Of a stretch of DNA of 64,000 bases, positions 42,496 to 51,181 are shown one piece after another. The notes under the pieces were generated by a model, which was not told the DNA's origin, searched no databases, and worked only from the letters and a program-made list of their open reading frames with translations. Both the position numbers and the translations under genes were made by a program. This DNA comes from Lacticaseibacillus nasuensis JCM 17158 (GTDB lineage Bacteria > Bacillota > Bacilli > Lactobacillales > Lactobacillaceae): positions 38,140-102,139 of the forward strand of contig NZ_AZDJ01000016.1 in the NCBI RefSeq assembly GCF_001434705.1. Direction: 5' to 3'. Position 1 is the first letter of the stretch. Every line of letters begins with the position of its first letter.

Positions 42496-44385
42496 ATGAA
42501 TAAGCGAGAAGCATTTCGTCGGGCCTTGACCGACACCAAGCACCGCAAGCACATGCGCAAATCTGGCAAGCACTGGCTGGTGCGCAGCGTGACCGCCTTA
42601 ACGCTCGGCCTGATGATGGCCCAGCCGGTGGTTAGCGTGGCGGCAGTGGTTGACGCCGACCCACAAACGGAAGCACCAGCAAGTGAGGCGCCAGCAGCTG
42701 AAGAAGAAGCACCAGCGGCCGAAGTGACGAATCCGGAAGAGGCGCCCATCGAAGAAAACGTGAGTGACCCAACCCCGGAAAACGGCAACGACGGCGCGAC
42801 GGAAACGGTAACGCCCGAAGCGGATGTCCAGCCTGTGCCCGAGGCGGGGAATGAGCCAGCAACGCCTGAACTACCTGTGATTACACAATCTAGCGAGGAA
42901 GCTAACAAAGAAGAGATTGATATAGTCGAGGTTGACTTGGCAAGTGGCGAAATTGACAACGCTACACTTGTTTACGGGGATTACATTGATTTAACCAAAT
43001 TCCGTTACACGACGGCAGAAGGATTGGCCAGAGAGGTTTGGCTGTTGAGGGAAGATATAGAAATTACTGATGAAGCTGGGAATAAAATTGATCATACTCA
43101 GCGAATGGATGTAGGCCGCTATCAAATTTTCCCGGATGACGAAATTATTGATCGGTATCATCTTGATCCGATTAATGTTACCCCAGGTGAGCTGGTGGTT
43201 ACGCCAAAGCAAGTTAACATCACGGCAACCAACCAAGTCCTGCGTGAGGGATCTAGTTTTGACGACTTAGGTTTCTTGTCTCCAGGGTTCTTGGACAGGG
43301 GTATCGGCATCCAGCTGGCAAACGGTATGGCAATCGAAGACTTATCGGTTGGTCGCCATACGCTGATGTGGGAACTATATAGTGACGATGGTAAGCATAA
43401 TAACTACGAGATTGAAACGCCAGAATTTGAATTGACAATCATTCCTGAATCTAATTTTGATTGGCTGTCGCTTGGCTCTTCCAAGCGTTACGATGGGACT
43501 GCGAAGTTGCCTGATGACCTTATCCAGGTGAATGAACTATTATCTGGTGAAATCGGTCCAGAAGATCTGGAGTTCTCGAATGTTTATGATGATAATTGGG
43601 AGTCGGAAGCGCCAGTTAATGCTAGCGGCTATGACGTTCGGGTGAAGTTAGCTCGTCAGGCGGAAATTCAGGAAATGTTGTTGAATGAGTATGGTGTTGA
43701 ACTGCCCGAATCGAGCTTTTCCGGTTGGTACTATATTCACGCAGCAGCGATTACTGATGTCCCAGAAAAAGACGGTGAATTGTTCATCCGGTTGCCATCC
43801 GGGAAGCAATTCGATGGCACATCCAAGTTAGGCGCTAAGGTGGAACACAACATCGCGCTGGACTATGAAATCACTGAGGAGCACCTGATGTATCGCGCTC
43901 TCGAGGAAACGGATGACGAAGAAGAGGAATTGCCCTTTGCTTCTCGGGAGGCGATCGGCTGGCAGGCCGGGGCGCCAACTGAAGTCGGCGAATATGAGTT
44001 AGCCCTCAGAGATGAAGTGGTTGACGACATTTATGAAGCTAATCCGAACCACTGGGTGGATGAGGATGCAATTGCTACGACATACACCATCACCCCAGGC
44101 GAAGACACGGATAATAATACTGGTGGCGATGGCGGCAGTAACGGTAGTAACACCGGCAGTACAGGCAACACCGGTGGTGCCACCACTGCCCCAACCCCAG
44201 ACTCCGTCGCCTATGTGAGTCAAACCAGCGGCCACACTCTCCCGCTGGCGATGACCAACAGTCAAGCAGACGGTACATTGCCAAGCACGGGTCAGCGGAA
44301 CCAAACGCTGCTGAGCATGCTGGGAATGACGTTGTTAGGCACACTGGGTCTGGCCGGCTGGTACAAGCGGCACCAGGCAAAATAA
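42496..44385 (+). CDS. LPSTG surface protein with KxYKxGKxW-type signal peptide (copy 2)
   Basis: This 629-residue protein has nearly identical first 110 and last 200 residues to copy 1, including the signal peptide, the DGxLFIRLPSGKQFDGTSKLG block and the LPSTG tail. Residues about 125-165 and 310-420 differ substantially. The middle MBG-like part (VTPKQVNITATNQVLREGSSF) is conserved. This mosaic suggests duplication followed by diversification of exposed parts, or gene conversion at the ends. It has the same AATGGAGGA ribosome site. A small hairpin (ACACCGG/CCGGTGT, 44391-44417) follows the stop. Confidence 0.9.
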   Translation: MNKREAFRRALTDTKHRKHMRKSGKHWLVRSVTALTLGLMMAQPVVSVAAVVDADPQTEAPASEAPAAEEEAPAAEVTNPEEAPIEENVSDPTPENGNDGATETVTPEADVQPVPEAGNEPATPELPVITQSSEEANKEEIDIVEVDLASGEIDNATLVYGDYIDLTKFRYTTAEGLAREVWLLREDIEITDEAGNKIDHTQRMDVGRYQIFPDDEIIDRYHLDPINVTPGELVVTPKQVNITATNQVLREGSSFDDLGFLSPGFLDRGIGIQLANGMAIEDLSVGRHTLMWELYSDDGKHNNYEIETPEFELTIIPESNFDWLSLGSSKRYDGTAKLPDDLIQVNELLSGEIGPEDLEFSNVYDDNWESEAPVNASGYDVRVKLARQAEIQEMLLNEYGVELPESSFSGWYYIHAAAITDVPEKDGELFIRLPSGKQFDGTSKLGAKVEHNIALDYEITEEHLMYRALEETDDEEEELPFASREAIGWQAGAPTEVGEYELALRDEVVDDIYEANPNHWVDEDAIATTYTITPGEDTDNNTGGDGGSNGSNTGSTGNTGGATTAPTPDSVAYVSQTSGHTLPLAMTNSQADGTLPSTGQRNQTLLSMLGMTLLGTLGLAGWYKRHQAK

Positions 44386-44472
44386 CCCACACACCGGTGG
44401 CTTACGGCTGCCGGTGTTGTTGTATCCCAAGGGGAGCTTTAGTACACTTGACCCAGTACACAGGAGGACCAC

Positions 44473-45066
44473 ATGGGATTAGCAATTGCTGGTGGGATTT
44501 TAGGATTAGTCGGATTATTGGCCATGGCGAGCCTGATCACGCTTGGCGCGACGCGGGGGTGGCGAGCGGCAGTGGGCTGGGCGCTGACCGTGGCCACGGT
44601 CGCGGTGGTGGCCGGTATGGCACTGTTTACGATGAACACCGCGGCCATGTCGGTGCAGCAAAAACAAACCATCGCCCGCAAACTCGCTGCGGCTAAGGCG
44701 GCCGGGGCGCGCAAGGCCGAAGACGACAACGGGGATGTTTACGACTATGGCGCACCGGTGGATTTTGACTCCGGTGAGCGCATCACCGTCCACCGCGCCA
44801 AGGCGACCGGCAACACGAGTGATGGGCGCAAGCAAGTCGCCGTGCGCGTGACGGTGGCCAACCCGACGAAGCATCGCCTCGCGTTTAACGAGCAGAATTT
44901 CGACTTGTATGACGACCACAATGAGCCCGCACGCTTTGATCCGATCACCTACTCGGCCATCCCGCGGCACATTGCTGCCGGCGACCGGCGGACGTTGACG
45001 TTGTATTTTGACGTATTGTATCCCGGGACGTATGCCGTCGATTACGGCGAGGTCGAATGGCAGTAG
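44473..45066 (+). CDS. membrane protein with C-terminal DUF4352-like domain
   Basis: This 197-residue protein has two N-terminal transmembrane helices (LAIAGGILGLVGLLAMASLITLG; WALTVATVAVVAGMALF). An Ala/Lys-rich linker and an extracellular beta-sandwich follow, with QVAVRVTVANPTKHRLAFNEQNFDLYD and LTLYFDVLYPGTYAVDYG. That pattern is typical of DUF4352 (telomeric-repeat-binding-factor-2-like immunoprotective fold). Its role is unknown. CAGGAGG precedes the ATG at 44473. Confidence 0.75.
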   Translation: MGLAIAGGILGLVGLLAMASLITLGATRGWRAAVGWALTVATVAVVAGMALFTMNTAAMSVQQKQTIARKLAAAKAAGARKAEDDNGDVYDYGAPVDFDSGERITVHRAKATGNTSDGRKQVAVRVTVANPTKHRLAFNEQNFDLYDDHNEPARFDPITYSAIPRHIAAGDRRTLTLYFDVLYPGTYAVDYGEVEWQ

Positions 45067-45067
45067 C

Positions 45068-45103
45068 AACCAGGCCCGCTTCCGGCAGGAGGCGGGCCTG
45101 GTT
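45068..45103 (+). terminator. terminator of the DUF4352 gene
   Basis: Perfect 12-bp arms AACCAGGCCCGC/GCGGGCCTGGTT with a 12-base loop, starting two bases after the stop codon. The U tract is short. Confidence 0.75.
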
Positions 45104-45147
45104 TGTGATAAAATACGCCTAACGAGGCTCAGCAAAGGAGCGGCAAG

Positions 45148-46104
45148 ATGATTAAACGGGTGGCATTATGGCAGGACAAGACGTGGGTGGCGGTGACCGA
45201 TCCGACGCACGATGAGTTGGCAACGCTGGTGGCATCTGACCACGTGCCGCGCCGCTTCGTGCACCATTTGCGCGACGGCAAAGAACGGGCGCGGTTCGAT
45301 TTCGATTTTGACACCGGCGCGGGGCTGTTCGTATTCAAGGTCATCGATCCCAGCACCAACAAGGACATCGAGCACACGACGACCATGCCCTTTGCCGGCG
45401 TGCTGCTGGACCACACGCTGGTAACGGTGTGCCACGGCGCCGGCGACAAGGTCAACCGCGTTATCGAAGGCGTGCTGCAAGGCGAAAGCTGGGCTGGCCG
45501 GCAGCAGCCCAGCTTGAAGCTACTGGTGATGGCGGTAATGCTCGAGCTCAATGCCGGGTATTTCGATCGGATCAACGACCTAGACAACCTGCGGCAAAAA
45601 CTCGAGCGCTACCGGACTCGCCCCAGCGATTCGCAGATCAGCCAGCTGTCCGAGCTGGGCAAAAGCCTGATTTATCTGAAGGCCGCAGCCAGCGGCAACG
45701 TCATCGCCGCCCACCAGCTGCAGGCCATCGCCGAGTCCAGCGACTACGCCATCGCCTTGACCAAAGACGAGCGCTATTGGCTGAAAAACCTGCAGGAGGA
45801 ATTCGAGCAGGCCCGCGACTTGGCGGAGGTCAACAGTGAAATCGTCGCCCAGGTTACCGACGCGTACTCCAACGTCTTGAACAATTCGCTCAACACGACG
45901 ATGTGGCTCCTGACGGTATGGTCCTTGGCGCTAGCGGTACCGCCCATCATCTCGGGGTTCTACGGGATGAACGTGAAGCTGCCGATTATTGGCGGCTGGC
46001 GCGACTGGCCGGTGACCATCATTTTGTCGCTGGTGCCAGTCGCCGGCTTGCTTTGGTACCTGCACCACCGCCACGCCTTGTCGACGCACACGCGTCGGCG
46101 GTGA
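45148..46104 (+). CDS. CorA-family magnesium/divalent cation transporter
   Basis: This 318-residue protein has a long cytoplasmic domain. Two C-terminal helices enclose the pore signature YGMNV (in GFYGMNVKLP), the hallmark GMN of CorA channels. Length is typical. The helical stalk (AYSNVLNNSLNTTMWLLTVWSLALAVPPIISGF in part) leads into the pore. AAAGGAG precedes the ATG at 45148. It imports Mg2+ or related ions along the membrane potential. It is monocistronic and followed by a terminator. Confidence 0.93.
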   Translation: MIKRVALWQDKTWVAVTDPTHDELATLVASDHVPRRFVHHLRDGKERARFDFDFDTGAGLFVFKVIDPSTNKDIEHTTTMPFAGVLLDHTLVTVCHGAGDKVNRVIEGVLQGESWAGRQQPSLKLLVMAVMLELNAGYFDRINDLDNLRQKLERYRTRPSDSQISQLSELGKSLIYLKAAASGNVIAAHQLQAIAESSDYAIALTKDERYWLKNLQEEFEQARDLAEVNSEIVAQVTDAYSNVLNNSLNTTMWLLTVWSLALAVPPIISGFYGMNVKLPIIGGWRDWPVTIILSLVPVAGLLWYLHHRHALSTHTRRR

Positions 46105-46108
46105 TGGT

Positions 46109-46157
46109 AAAAAACAGTGTCCGACAGCAGCCTTAGCTGCGTCGGGCACTGTTTTTT
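46109..46157. terminator. bidirectional terminator between corA-like and HAD genes
   Basis: AAAAACAGTG...CCGAC arms with GTCGGGCACTGTTTTTT. Genes converge here and both strands have T tracts. Confidence 0.88.
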
Positions 46158-46160
46158 GCG

Positions 46161-47036
46161 CTATGCGTTAAGTTGCTGAAGAAACTTCGCGATGCCGTCG
46201 TGGTTATTGTCTGCGGTGCTGTAGTTGGCCACGCGCTTGGCCACCGGTAAGGCGTTACCCATGGCGACGCTGTATTTGACGACCTTGAGCATGCTGACAT
46301 CGTTGCCGGAGTCGCCAAACGCGGCGACTTCGTCTGGTTGCCAGCCGCGTTCTTGCATCAACGCCAGTAGGGCCGAACCCTTGCTGACGTTTTTTGGTGT
46401 GACCTCCATTTTCCGCGGGTCGGAAAAGGCGAATTCGAATTCTTGCCAAATGGGCTGGGCCTTGGCGGAGTCGGCGACGAAATGGATCTTGTCCGGCTCT
46501 TGGACGATTGACAGCTTATTGGCGTGCGTCGGCGCCTCGGCCAGGTCGCGAATCATGGTTTGGTGCGGGTAGCCGTCGCGCATGTCGCACAGCCAGCTGT
46601 ACATGCCGCCGGTCCACGGGTAATCCGCGGGCAGGCGCATCTCGCCGCGGATGCGGCGCTTCATAACGTAAATCGGCTCGGGCAGGTAGGTGACAATCGC
46701 GTCGTCTTGGTTGAATTGGATCTCCACTTCAAACTGGCTAAAGAAATCGACAACGCGCTTGATGCGCGGGGCATCCATCCCGCCGATATACCGGCGCTGC
46801 TGCGTTTTCACATCATACAACGACGTGCCGTTGACGTCCATCAGCACGCCACCATAGTCGGCTAGGTGTAGCTTCGAAGCATCCGGCAGCAGGCGCAAGT
46901 AGGAGCGGCCGCTGGCGAGCACGACGGTGGTGCCGGCTTGTTGGACCTGCAGCAACGCGCTCAAGGTGGCGGGGGAGATTTCATTTTCGCTGGTGAGTAG
47001 GGTGGCATCCATGTCCAAGACAATGGCTTTTAACAT
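46161..47036 (-). CDS. Cof-type HAD-superfamily phosphatase
   Basis: This 291-residue cytoplasmic hydrolase has HAD motif I LDMDATL (nucleophile Asp 8), motif II in VVLASGRS, motif III Lys in NVSKGSAL and motif IV FGDSGNDVSML. The type IIB cap lies between motifs II and III. These enzymes dephosphorylate sugar phosphates or cofactors. Its ATG shares one base with the stop of the upstream RpiR gene (TAATG), so the two are co-translated. That suggests a role in the same sugar-phosphate response. Confidence 0.92.
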   Translation of the reverse strand: MLKAIVLDMDATLLTSENEISPATLSALLQVQQAGTTVVLASGRSYLRLLPDASKLHLADYGGVLMDVNGTSLYDVKTQQRRYIGGMDAPRIKRVVDFFSQFEVEIQFNQDDAIVTYLPEPIYVMKRRIRGEMRLPADYPWTGGMYSWLCDMRDGYPHQTMIRDLAEAPTHANKLSIVQEPDKIHFVADSAKAQPIWQEFEFAFSDPRKMEVTPKNVSKGSALLALMQERGWQPDEVAAFGDSGNDVSMLKVVKYSVAMGNALPVAKRVANYSTADNNHDGIAKFLQQLNA

Positions 47037-47905
47037 TAATCGGTTCCTTCCTTCGAGGGGCGCAAGGCGGCGCGAATCTTATCGGTCGCTTGACGATTGG
47101 CGGTTTCATCATGATACATTAGATTCAGGTATAAGATATCGGTCAGCGTTGTGTACAGGATGCGGCTGGTCAAGGCCTCAGCGCCAATGGCCACCTCTTC
47201 GGTGAACAGGATGTAACTGATATCAGCCAGCTGAGCCAGCTCCGAGCCGGGGCTGCCGGTGAGCGTGATGAGCTTGCACCCGGCTTGCTTCAGCACCTGG
47301 GCGACGCGCACCGTTTCTTTCGTCGCCCCGGAATGGGAAAACAGGAAGGCGACGTCGTGGGGCCCGACCTTGGTGGCGTCGGTAAGCTGCAGGTGGTAGT
47401 CGGCGACATACTGGCAGCGGTAGCGGGTGCGCAGGAACTTGTGGTAGGCGTCAAACGCCACGACATCGGAGCCGCCTTGGCCGAAGAAGTGAAACGTCTC
47501 GGCGGGGTACATCAAGGCCAAGGTGCGCTCAAGCTTGTCGGCGCCCAGAAAATCGTTGAAGTCCGACAACAAATCGATGTTGGATTGGATGACTTTTTTG
47601 GCAATGGTGATCGGCGCGTCTTGGTTGGTGATGTTCACCGCCGCGCTGATGTTGTCATGCGGCGTTTGGCGGTGGAGGTTCGACGCCACGCGAATTTTGA
47701 AGTCCTGGTAGCCCGAGAAGCCGAGCTTCTTCACGTACTTGTAGATGCTGGTTTCGGACACGCCGCAGCGGTCGGCGAGCTGGGTGATGGTGAGGTTGAC
47801 CACGCGGCTGTCGGTGGTCAACAGGTATGCGGTGATCTTGCGATCGGTTTCGGTTGAGTTGACGACCTTCCGGCGAATCAACGATTCTAGGTAGCTAAAC
47901 GCCAT
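47036..47905 (-). CDS. MurR/RpiR-family transcriptional regulator
   Basis: This 289-residue regulator has an N-terminal RpiR helix-turn-helix (ITQLADRCGVSETSIYKYVKKLGFSGYQDFK in part). A SIS sugar-phosphate-binding domain follows from about 120 (HFFGQGGSDVVAFDAYHKFLR; FLFSHSGATKETV). It is divergent from the dehydrogenase/PTS operon and the best candidate for its regulator. An AAGGAGG site precedes the ATG at 47905. Confidence 0.93.
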   Translation of the reverse strand: MAFSYLESLIRRKVVNSTETDRKITAYLLTTDSRVVNLTITQLADRCGVSETSIYKYVKKLGFSGYQDFKIRVASNLHRQTPHDNISAAVNITNQDAPITIAKKVIQSNIDLLSDFNDFLGADKLERTLALMYPAETFHFFGQGGSDVVAFDAYHKFLRTRYRCQYVADYHLQLTDATKVGPHDVAFLFSHSGATKETVRVAQVLKQAGCKLITLTGSPGSELAQLADISYILFTEEVAIGAEALTSRILYTTLTDILYLNLMYHDETANRQATDKIRAALRPSKEGTD

Positions 47906-47966
47906 CGGCTGGGCCTCCTTGTTGAAGATACAGTTAGTATAACGGAAAATGCCCAGAGAAAAAATC

Positions 47967-48010
47967 TTTTTTACGTAAGCGTTGCCAAAGAATATTTTTT
48001 TACGTATACT
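47967..48010 (+). promoter_or_regulatory. promoter, cre box and repeated RpiR-type boxes of the PTS operon
   Basis: TTGCCA (47982-47987), a 17-base spacer and TATACT (48005-48010) form a near-consensus promoter. A cre-like box CGTAAGCGTTGCCA (47974-47987) covers its -35. The 11-mer TTTTTTACGTA occurs at 47967-47977 and again at 47996-48006, 29 bases apart, the second copy overlapping the -10. This arrangement suggests control by CcpA and by the divergent RpiR protein. About 115 nt of leader follow without a clear structure. Confidence 0.65.
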
Positions 48011-48126
48011 TGCCTTAAGCGGTGGATCATCAAAAGCGCGAAAAATCAGCGTTACGATAATGAATTGTTAGCAATTGATTCATCGCAAGCGTAATTGTTG
48101 GCATTTTAGAAAGGAGAGGGGGAACG

Positions 48127-49128
48127 ATGGAGAATCGCATTGCGATTGTGAATTCAAGCAGTTTCGGCGAAGTCTTTACCGATCACCTGGACCGGTTGAA
48201 GGCAATCGGCCCGGTTGAACGGTTCCGGTTTCCTAGCGATATCGGCGGTGCCGAGTTGGCCTCGGCGTTAACCGGCTTCAACCTGATCATCGCCAGCGTG
48301 ACGCCGACGTTTTCGGCGGAGTTTTTCGCCCATAAGGATGAGCTGAAGCTGATTGCCCGCCACGGCATCGGCTACAACAACGTCGACCTCGCCGCCGCTC
48401 GCGCCCATGGCACGGTGGTGGCGATCGTGCCGGCGTTGGTTGAGCGCAACGCCGTGGCCGAGAATAACATCACCAACCTGCTGGCGGTGATGCGCAAAAC
48501 CGTGCCGGCCACCGCGCGCGTCAAGGCGGGCAAGTGGGTGGAGCGCGCCGACTTCCTCGGTCACGGCCTGTCGAACAAGACGGTCGGCGTCATCGGCGTA
48601 GGCAATATCGGCAGTCGCCTGGTCGAGATTTGCAGTTACGGGTTCCAAGACCGCGTGCTCAGCTACGACCCGTTCAAGTCGCGACTGGAAATCGAGCAGT
48701 TTGGCGCGGAGGTCGCGACCTTGCCGCAACTGTTGGCCGAAGCCGACGTGATTCTGCTCGCGGCCAGTTTGACCCCAAGCAGCACTGGCATCCTCGACGC
48801 TGACGCGTTAAGCCAAACCAAACCGGGTGTGTACATTTCCAATGCGGCTCGGGGCGCGTTGATCGACGAAGCGGCGATGCTGGCGGCGTTGCACAGTGGC
48901 CAGGTGGCTGGATATGCAGCAGACGTGTTAAGCGTCGAGCCGGCGCCGGCGTCGCACCCGTTTCTCCAAGAGGCTCAGGTGGTGGTCACGCCACACACCT
49001 CGGCATACACCACCGAGTGTCTGCGCGGCATGGGGGAGAAGTGTGTGGCGGATGTCGAAGCAGTGGTGGCTGGGCGCCTGCCGGAACGAGCGGTGCAGCC
49101 AGTCGCCGATTGGCTACCTGCAGAGTGA
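48127..49128 (+). CDS. D-isomer-specific 2-hydroxyacid dehydrogenase
   Basis: This 333-residue NAD(P)-dependent dehydrogenase has the Rossmann motif GVIGVGNIGSRLVEI and NAARGALIDEAAML. The catalytic His is in VVTPHTSAYT, with an Arg in NAARG and a Glu in VLSVEPAP. It resembles phosphoglycerate and 2-ketogluconate reductases. In this operon the latter role, reduction of a 2-keto sugar acid or its phosphate, is plausible. AAAGGAGAGG precedes the ATG at 48127. It is the first gene of an operon with a GldA-like enzyme and a mannose-class PTS. Confidence 0.9.
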   Translation: MENRIAIVNSSSFGEVFTDHLDRLKAIGPVERFRFPSDIGGAELASALTGFNLIIASVTPTFSAEFFAHKDELKLIARHGIGYNNVDLAAARAHGTVVAIVPALVERNAVAENNITNLLAVMRKTVPATARVKAGKWVERADFLGHGLSNKTVGVIGVGNIGSRLVEICSYGFQDRVLSYDPFKSRLEIEQFGAEVATLPQLLAEADVILLAASLTPSSTGILDADALSQTKPGVYISNAARGALIDEAAMLAALHSGQVAGYAADVLSVEPAPASHPFLQEAQVVVTPHTSAYTTECLRGMGEKCVADVEAVVAGRLPERAVQPVADWLPAE

Positions 49129-49143
49129 AAGGATGGCGAGGAC

Positions 49144-50283
49144 ATGGTTTCGCAGCTTCACGTGAAAATTGGCCCGCAGTTTTATTCGTATAGTGCCGGG
49201 GCCATTGACCTGATTCCTGAGCTCCTGCCGCAACACGGCGCCAAGCGCGTGTTGGTGATTCATGGCACCAAGTCGTGGGCCAAGGCGCAACCGTACCTGG
49301 CGGCGTTGTTCGAAGCCCCCGACTTGACGGTGACCACTGAGGCGTATCACGGCGAGTGCAGTTTTGCCGAAGGGGAGCGCTTGGCCGCCATTGTCCGGGA
49401 GCGCCAGGCCGATTTCATCCTGGGGGCCGGCGGCGGCAAGCTTTGCGACTTAACGCTGTACACCGCGCACCTCACCGGGTTGCCGTTTGGCCTGGTGCCG
49501 ACGCTAGCCAGCAACTGCGCGCCGTGGACGCCGCTGGCCGTGATGTACAAGGACAACGGCTTGGCCGAAGGGAAAACGGTGCACATCCGTCGGCAAGCTG
49601 CGTTTGTGCTGATGGATCCGGCCTTGATTCTGGATTCGCCGGTGAACTATTTCATCGCCGGTATCGCCGACACCTTGGCCAAGTGGTACGAGTCGGAGCT
49701 GATCCTCGAAGAGCCCGAGAATCGCACCGAGCCGATGATCAGCATGGCTCGCCACGCCGCTTTGATGTGTAAGGATCAACTGCTCAAGGAGGCCCCGACC
49801 GCCGTGGCGGATATGCGTGCCGGCCAGGCCACGCCGGCGTTTCGCCACATCACCGAAATCGTCGTGGCCATCGCCGGTACCGTCGGCGGGTTCGGCGACA
49901 AGTACGCCCGCAACACCTTGGCCCACGCCATTCACGACGCCTTGTCGGCTTACGTCCCCGAGCTGCACCGCTTCTTGCACGGGGAGAAGGTCGCCTATGG
50001 CATCTTCTTGCAGCTGGCCTGCGAGCAGCGCTGGAGCACCATCGACGCGTTGATCCCGTTTTACCAGCAGTTTCACCTGCCGATGAGCCTGACCCAAATG
50101 GGCGTCTGGCCGTTGGCACCGGCCACGCTGACGCAGGTCTGCGAGCTGGCCAACAGCTTCAGTAAGGTCCATCTCCTGCCGTTTCCCGTATCCGCCGCGT
50201 CGATTCAAGCGGCGATGGAGACGCTGGAGCGCTACATCAGTCATAACCGCTTAGTGCAACCCGTTAGTACCGCCAAAATGTAA
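49144..50283 (+). CDS. GldA/HcxA-like iron-containing alcohol dehydrogenase
   Basis: This 379-residue protein belongs to the glycerol-dehydrogenase branch of group III alcohol dehydrogenases. The cofactor motif is DFILGAGGGKLCDLT; metal ligands are expected in IAGIADTLAKWYE, NTLAHAIHDAL and FLHGEKVAYGI (Asp and two His). Glycerol is one substrate option; a hydroxycarboxylate or keto sugar acid fits the operon better. It begins 15 bases after the previous stop. Confidence 0.88.
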   Translation: MVSQLHVKIGPQFYSYSAGAIDLIPELLPQHGAKRVLVIHGTKSWAKAQPYLAALFEAPDLTVTTEAYHGECSFAEGERLAAIVRERQADFILGAGGGKLCDLTLYTAHLTGLPFGLVPTLASNCAPWTPLAVMYKDNGLAEGKTVHIRRQAAFVLMDPALILDSPVNYFIAGIADTLAKWYESELILEEPENRTEPMISMARHAALMCKDQLLKEAPTAVADMRAGQATPAFRHITEIVVAIAGTVGGFGDKYARNTLAHAIHDALSAYVPELHRFLHGEKVAYGIFLQLACEQRWSTIDALIPFYQQFHLPMSLTQMGVWPLAPATLTQVCELANSFSKVHLLPFPVSAASIQAAMETLERYISHNRLVQPVSTAKM

Positions 50284-50319
50284 CCGCTTTATCACATTTG
50301 GTCTAAGGAGGACAACATC

Positions 50320-51165
50320 ATGGAAACACTGTCAGTTTGGCAGAGTCTCGCGATTGGGTTATGGGTCGCGGCTGTCATGTCGCGGTGGCTGTTAGGGGGC
50401 GCGACGTTAACCCTGCGCTTCTCCCCGTTAATGACCGGCTTTTTCGTCGGTCTCGTCATGGGCGACATGAAAAGTGCGATGACCGTTACGGCCGCCATTC
50501 AGTTGATCTACATGGGCGTCTTTTCACCAGGGGGCACCATGCCGTCTGAACCGGCGATTGCCGCGGCCATCGCGGTGCCGGTAGCGTTGCTGGGAAATAA
50601 GGACCCCAACGCCGCCATCGCCGTCGCCGTCCCAGCTGGGTTGCTGGGGAGCTACTTGTACCAGTTCCGCTTCTTCTTGAACACCTTTTTCGGGAAAATG
50701 ATCGACCGCGCCGTGGCCGAACTCAACGAACGCAAGATGGCCTTTGCCATCATCTGGGTCCCGACGATTATTTCTTTCCTGTTATTCACGCCATTGATTT
50801 TCGTGTCGTTATACTTCGGGGCGCCAGTGATTGCTAGCGTCGTGAAGGGGTTGGAAGGAACGGTGCTGTTCCACGTGCTCACGGTGGTCGGCGGCGGCTT
50901 AGCCGCCATCGGGATCGCGGTCACGATTTACGTCATCGGGAAGCGCGAATACCTCGCCTTCTTCTTCCTGGCGTACTTCATGAGCGTGATGCTCAAGAGC
51001 CTGAACATTACCATGGTGACCTATGCCATCATCGGCACCCTGCTGGCCTTCATCTTCGTGATGGCCAAGGGCGGCTTCAGCAAATCCGGTGGTAGCGGCG
51101 GCACGCCTGCAGCGGACACCGGCGCAGCCGTCATCACCGATGATGATGACGACGATGACTTCTAG
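50320..51165 (+). CDS. mannose-class PTS enzyme IIC
   Basis: This 281-residue integral membrane protein has the mannose-class EIIC pattern: SPLMTGFFVGLVMGDMKSAMTVTAAIQLIYMGVFSPGGTMPSEPAIAAAIAVP (landmarks LVMGD, IQLIYMG, GGTMPSE). Eight or so helices are followed by a Gly/Ser linker and a striking acidic end of seven Asp and a Phe. Family members usually lack such a tail. With IID it forms the sugar channel. AAGGAGG precedes the ATG at 50320. Confidence 0.93.
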   Translation: METLSVWQSLAIGLWVAAVMSRWLLGGATLTLRFSPLMTGFFVGLVMGDMKSAMTVTAAIQLIYMGVFSPGGTMPSEPAIAAAIAVPVALLGNKDPNAAIAVAVPAGLLGSYLYQFRFFLNTFFGKMIDRAVAELNERKMAFAIIWVPTIISFLLFTPLIFVSLYFGAPVIASVVKGLEGTVLFHVLTVVGGGLAAIGIAVTIYVIGKREYLAFFFLAYFMSVMLKSLNITMVTYAIIGTLLAFIFVMAKGGFSKSGGSGGTPAADTGAAVITDDDDDDDF

Positions 51166-51181
51166 GAAGGAGGCCACGATC

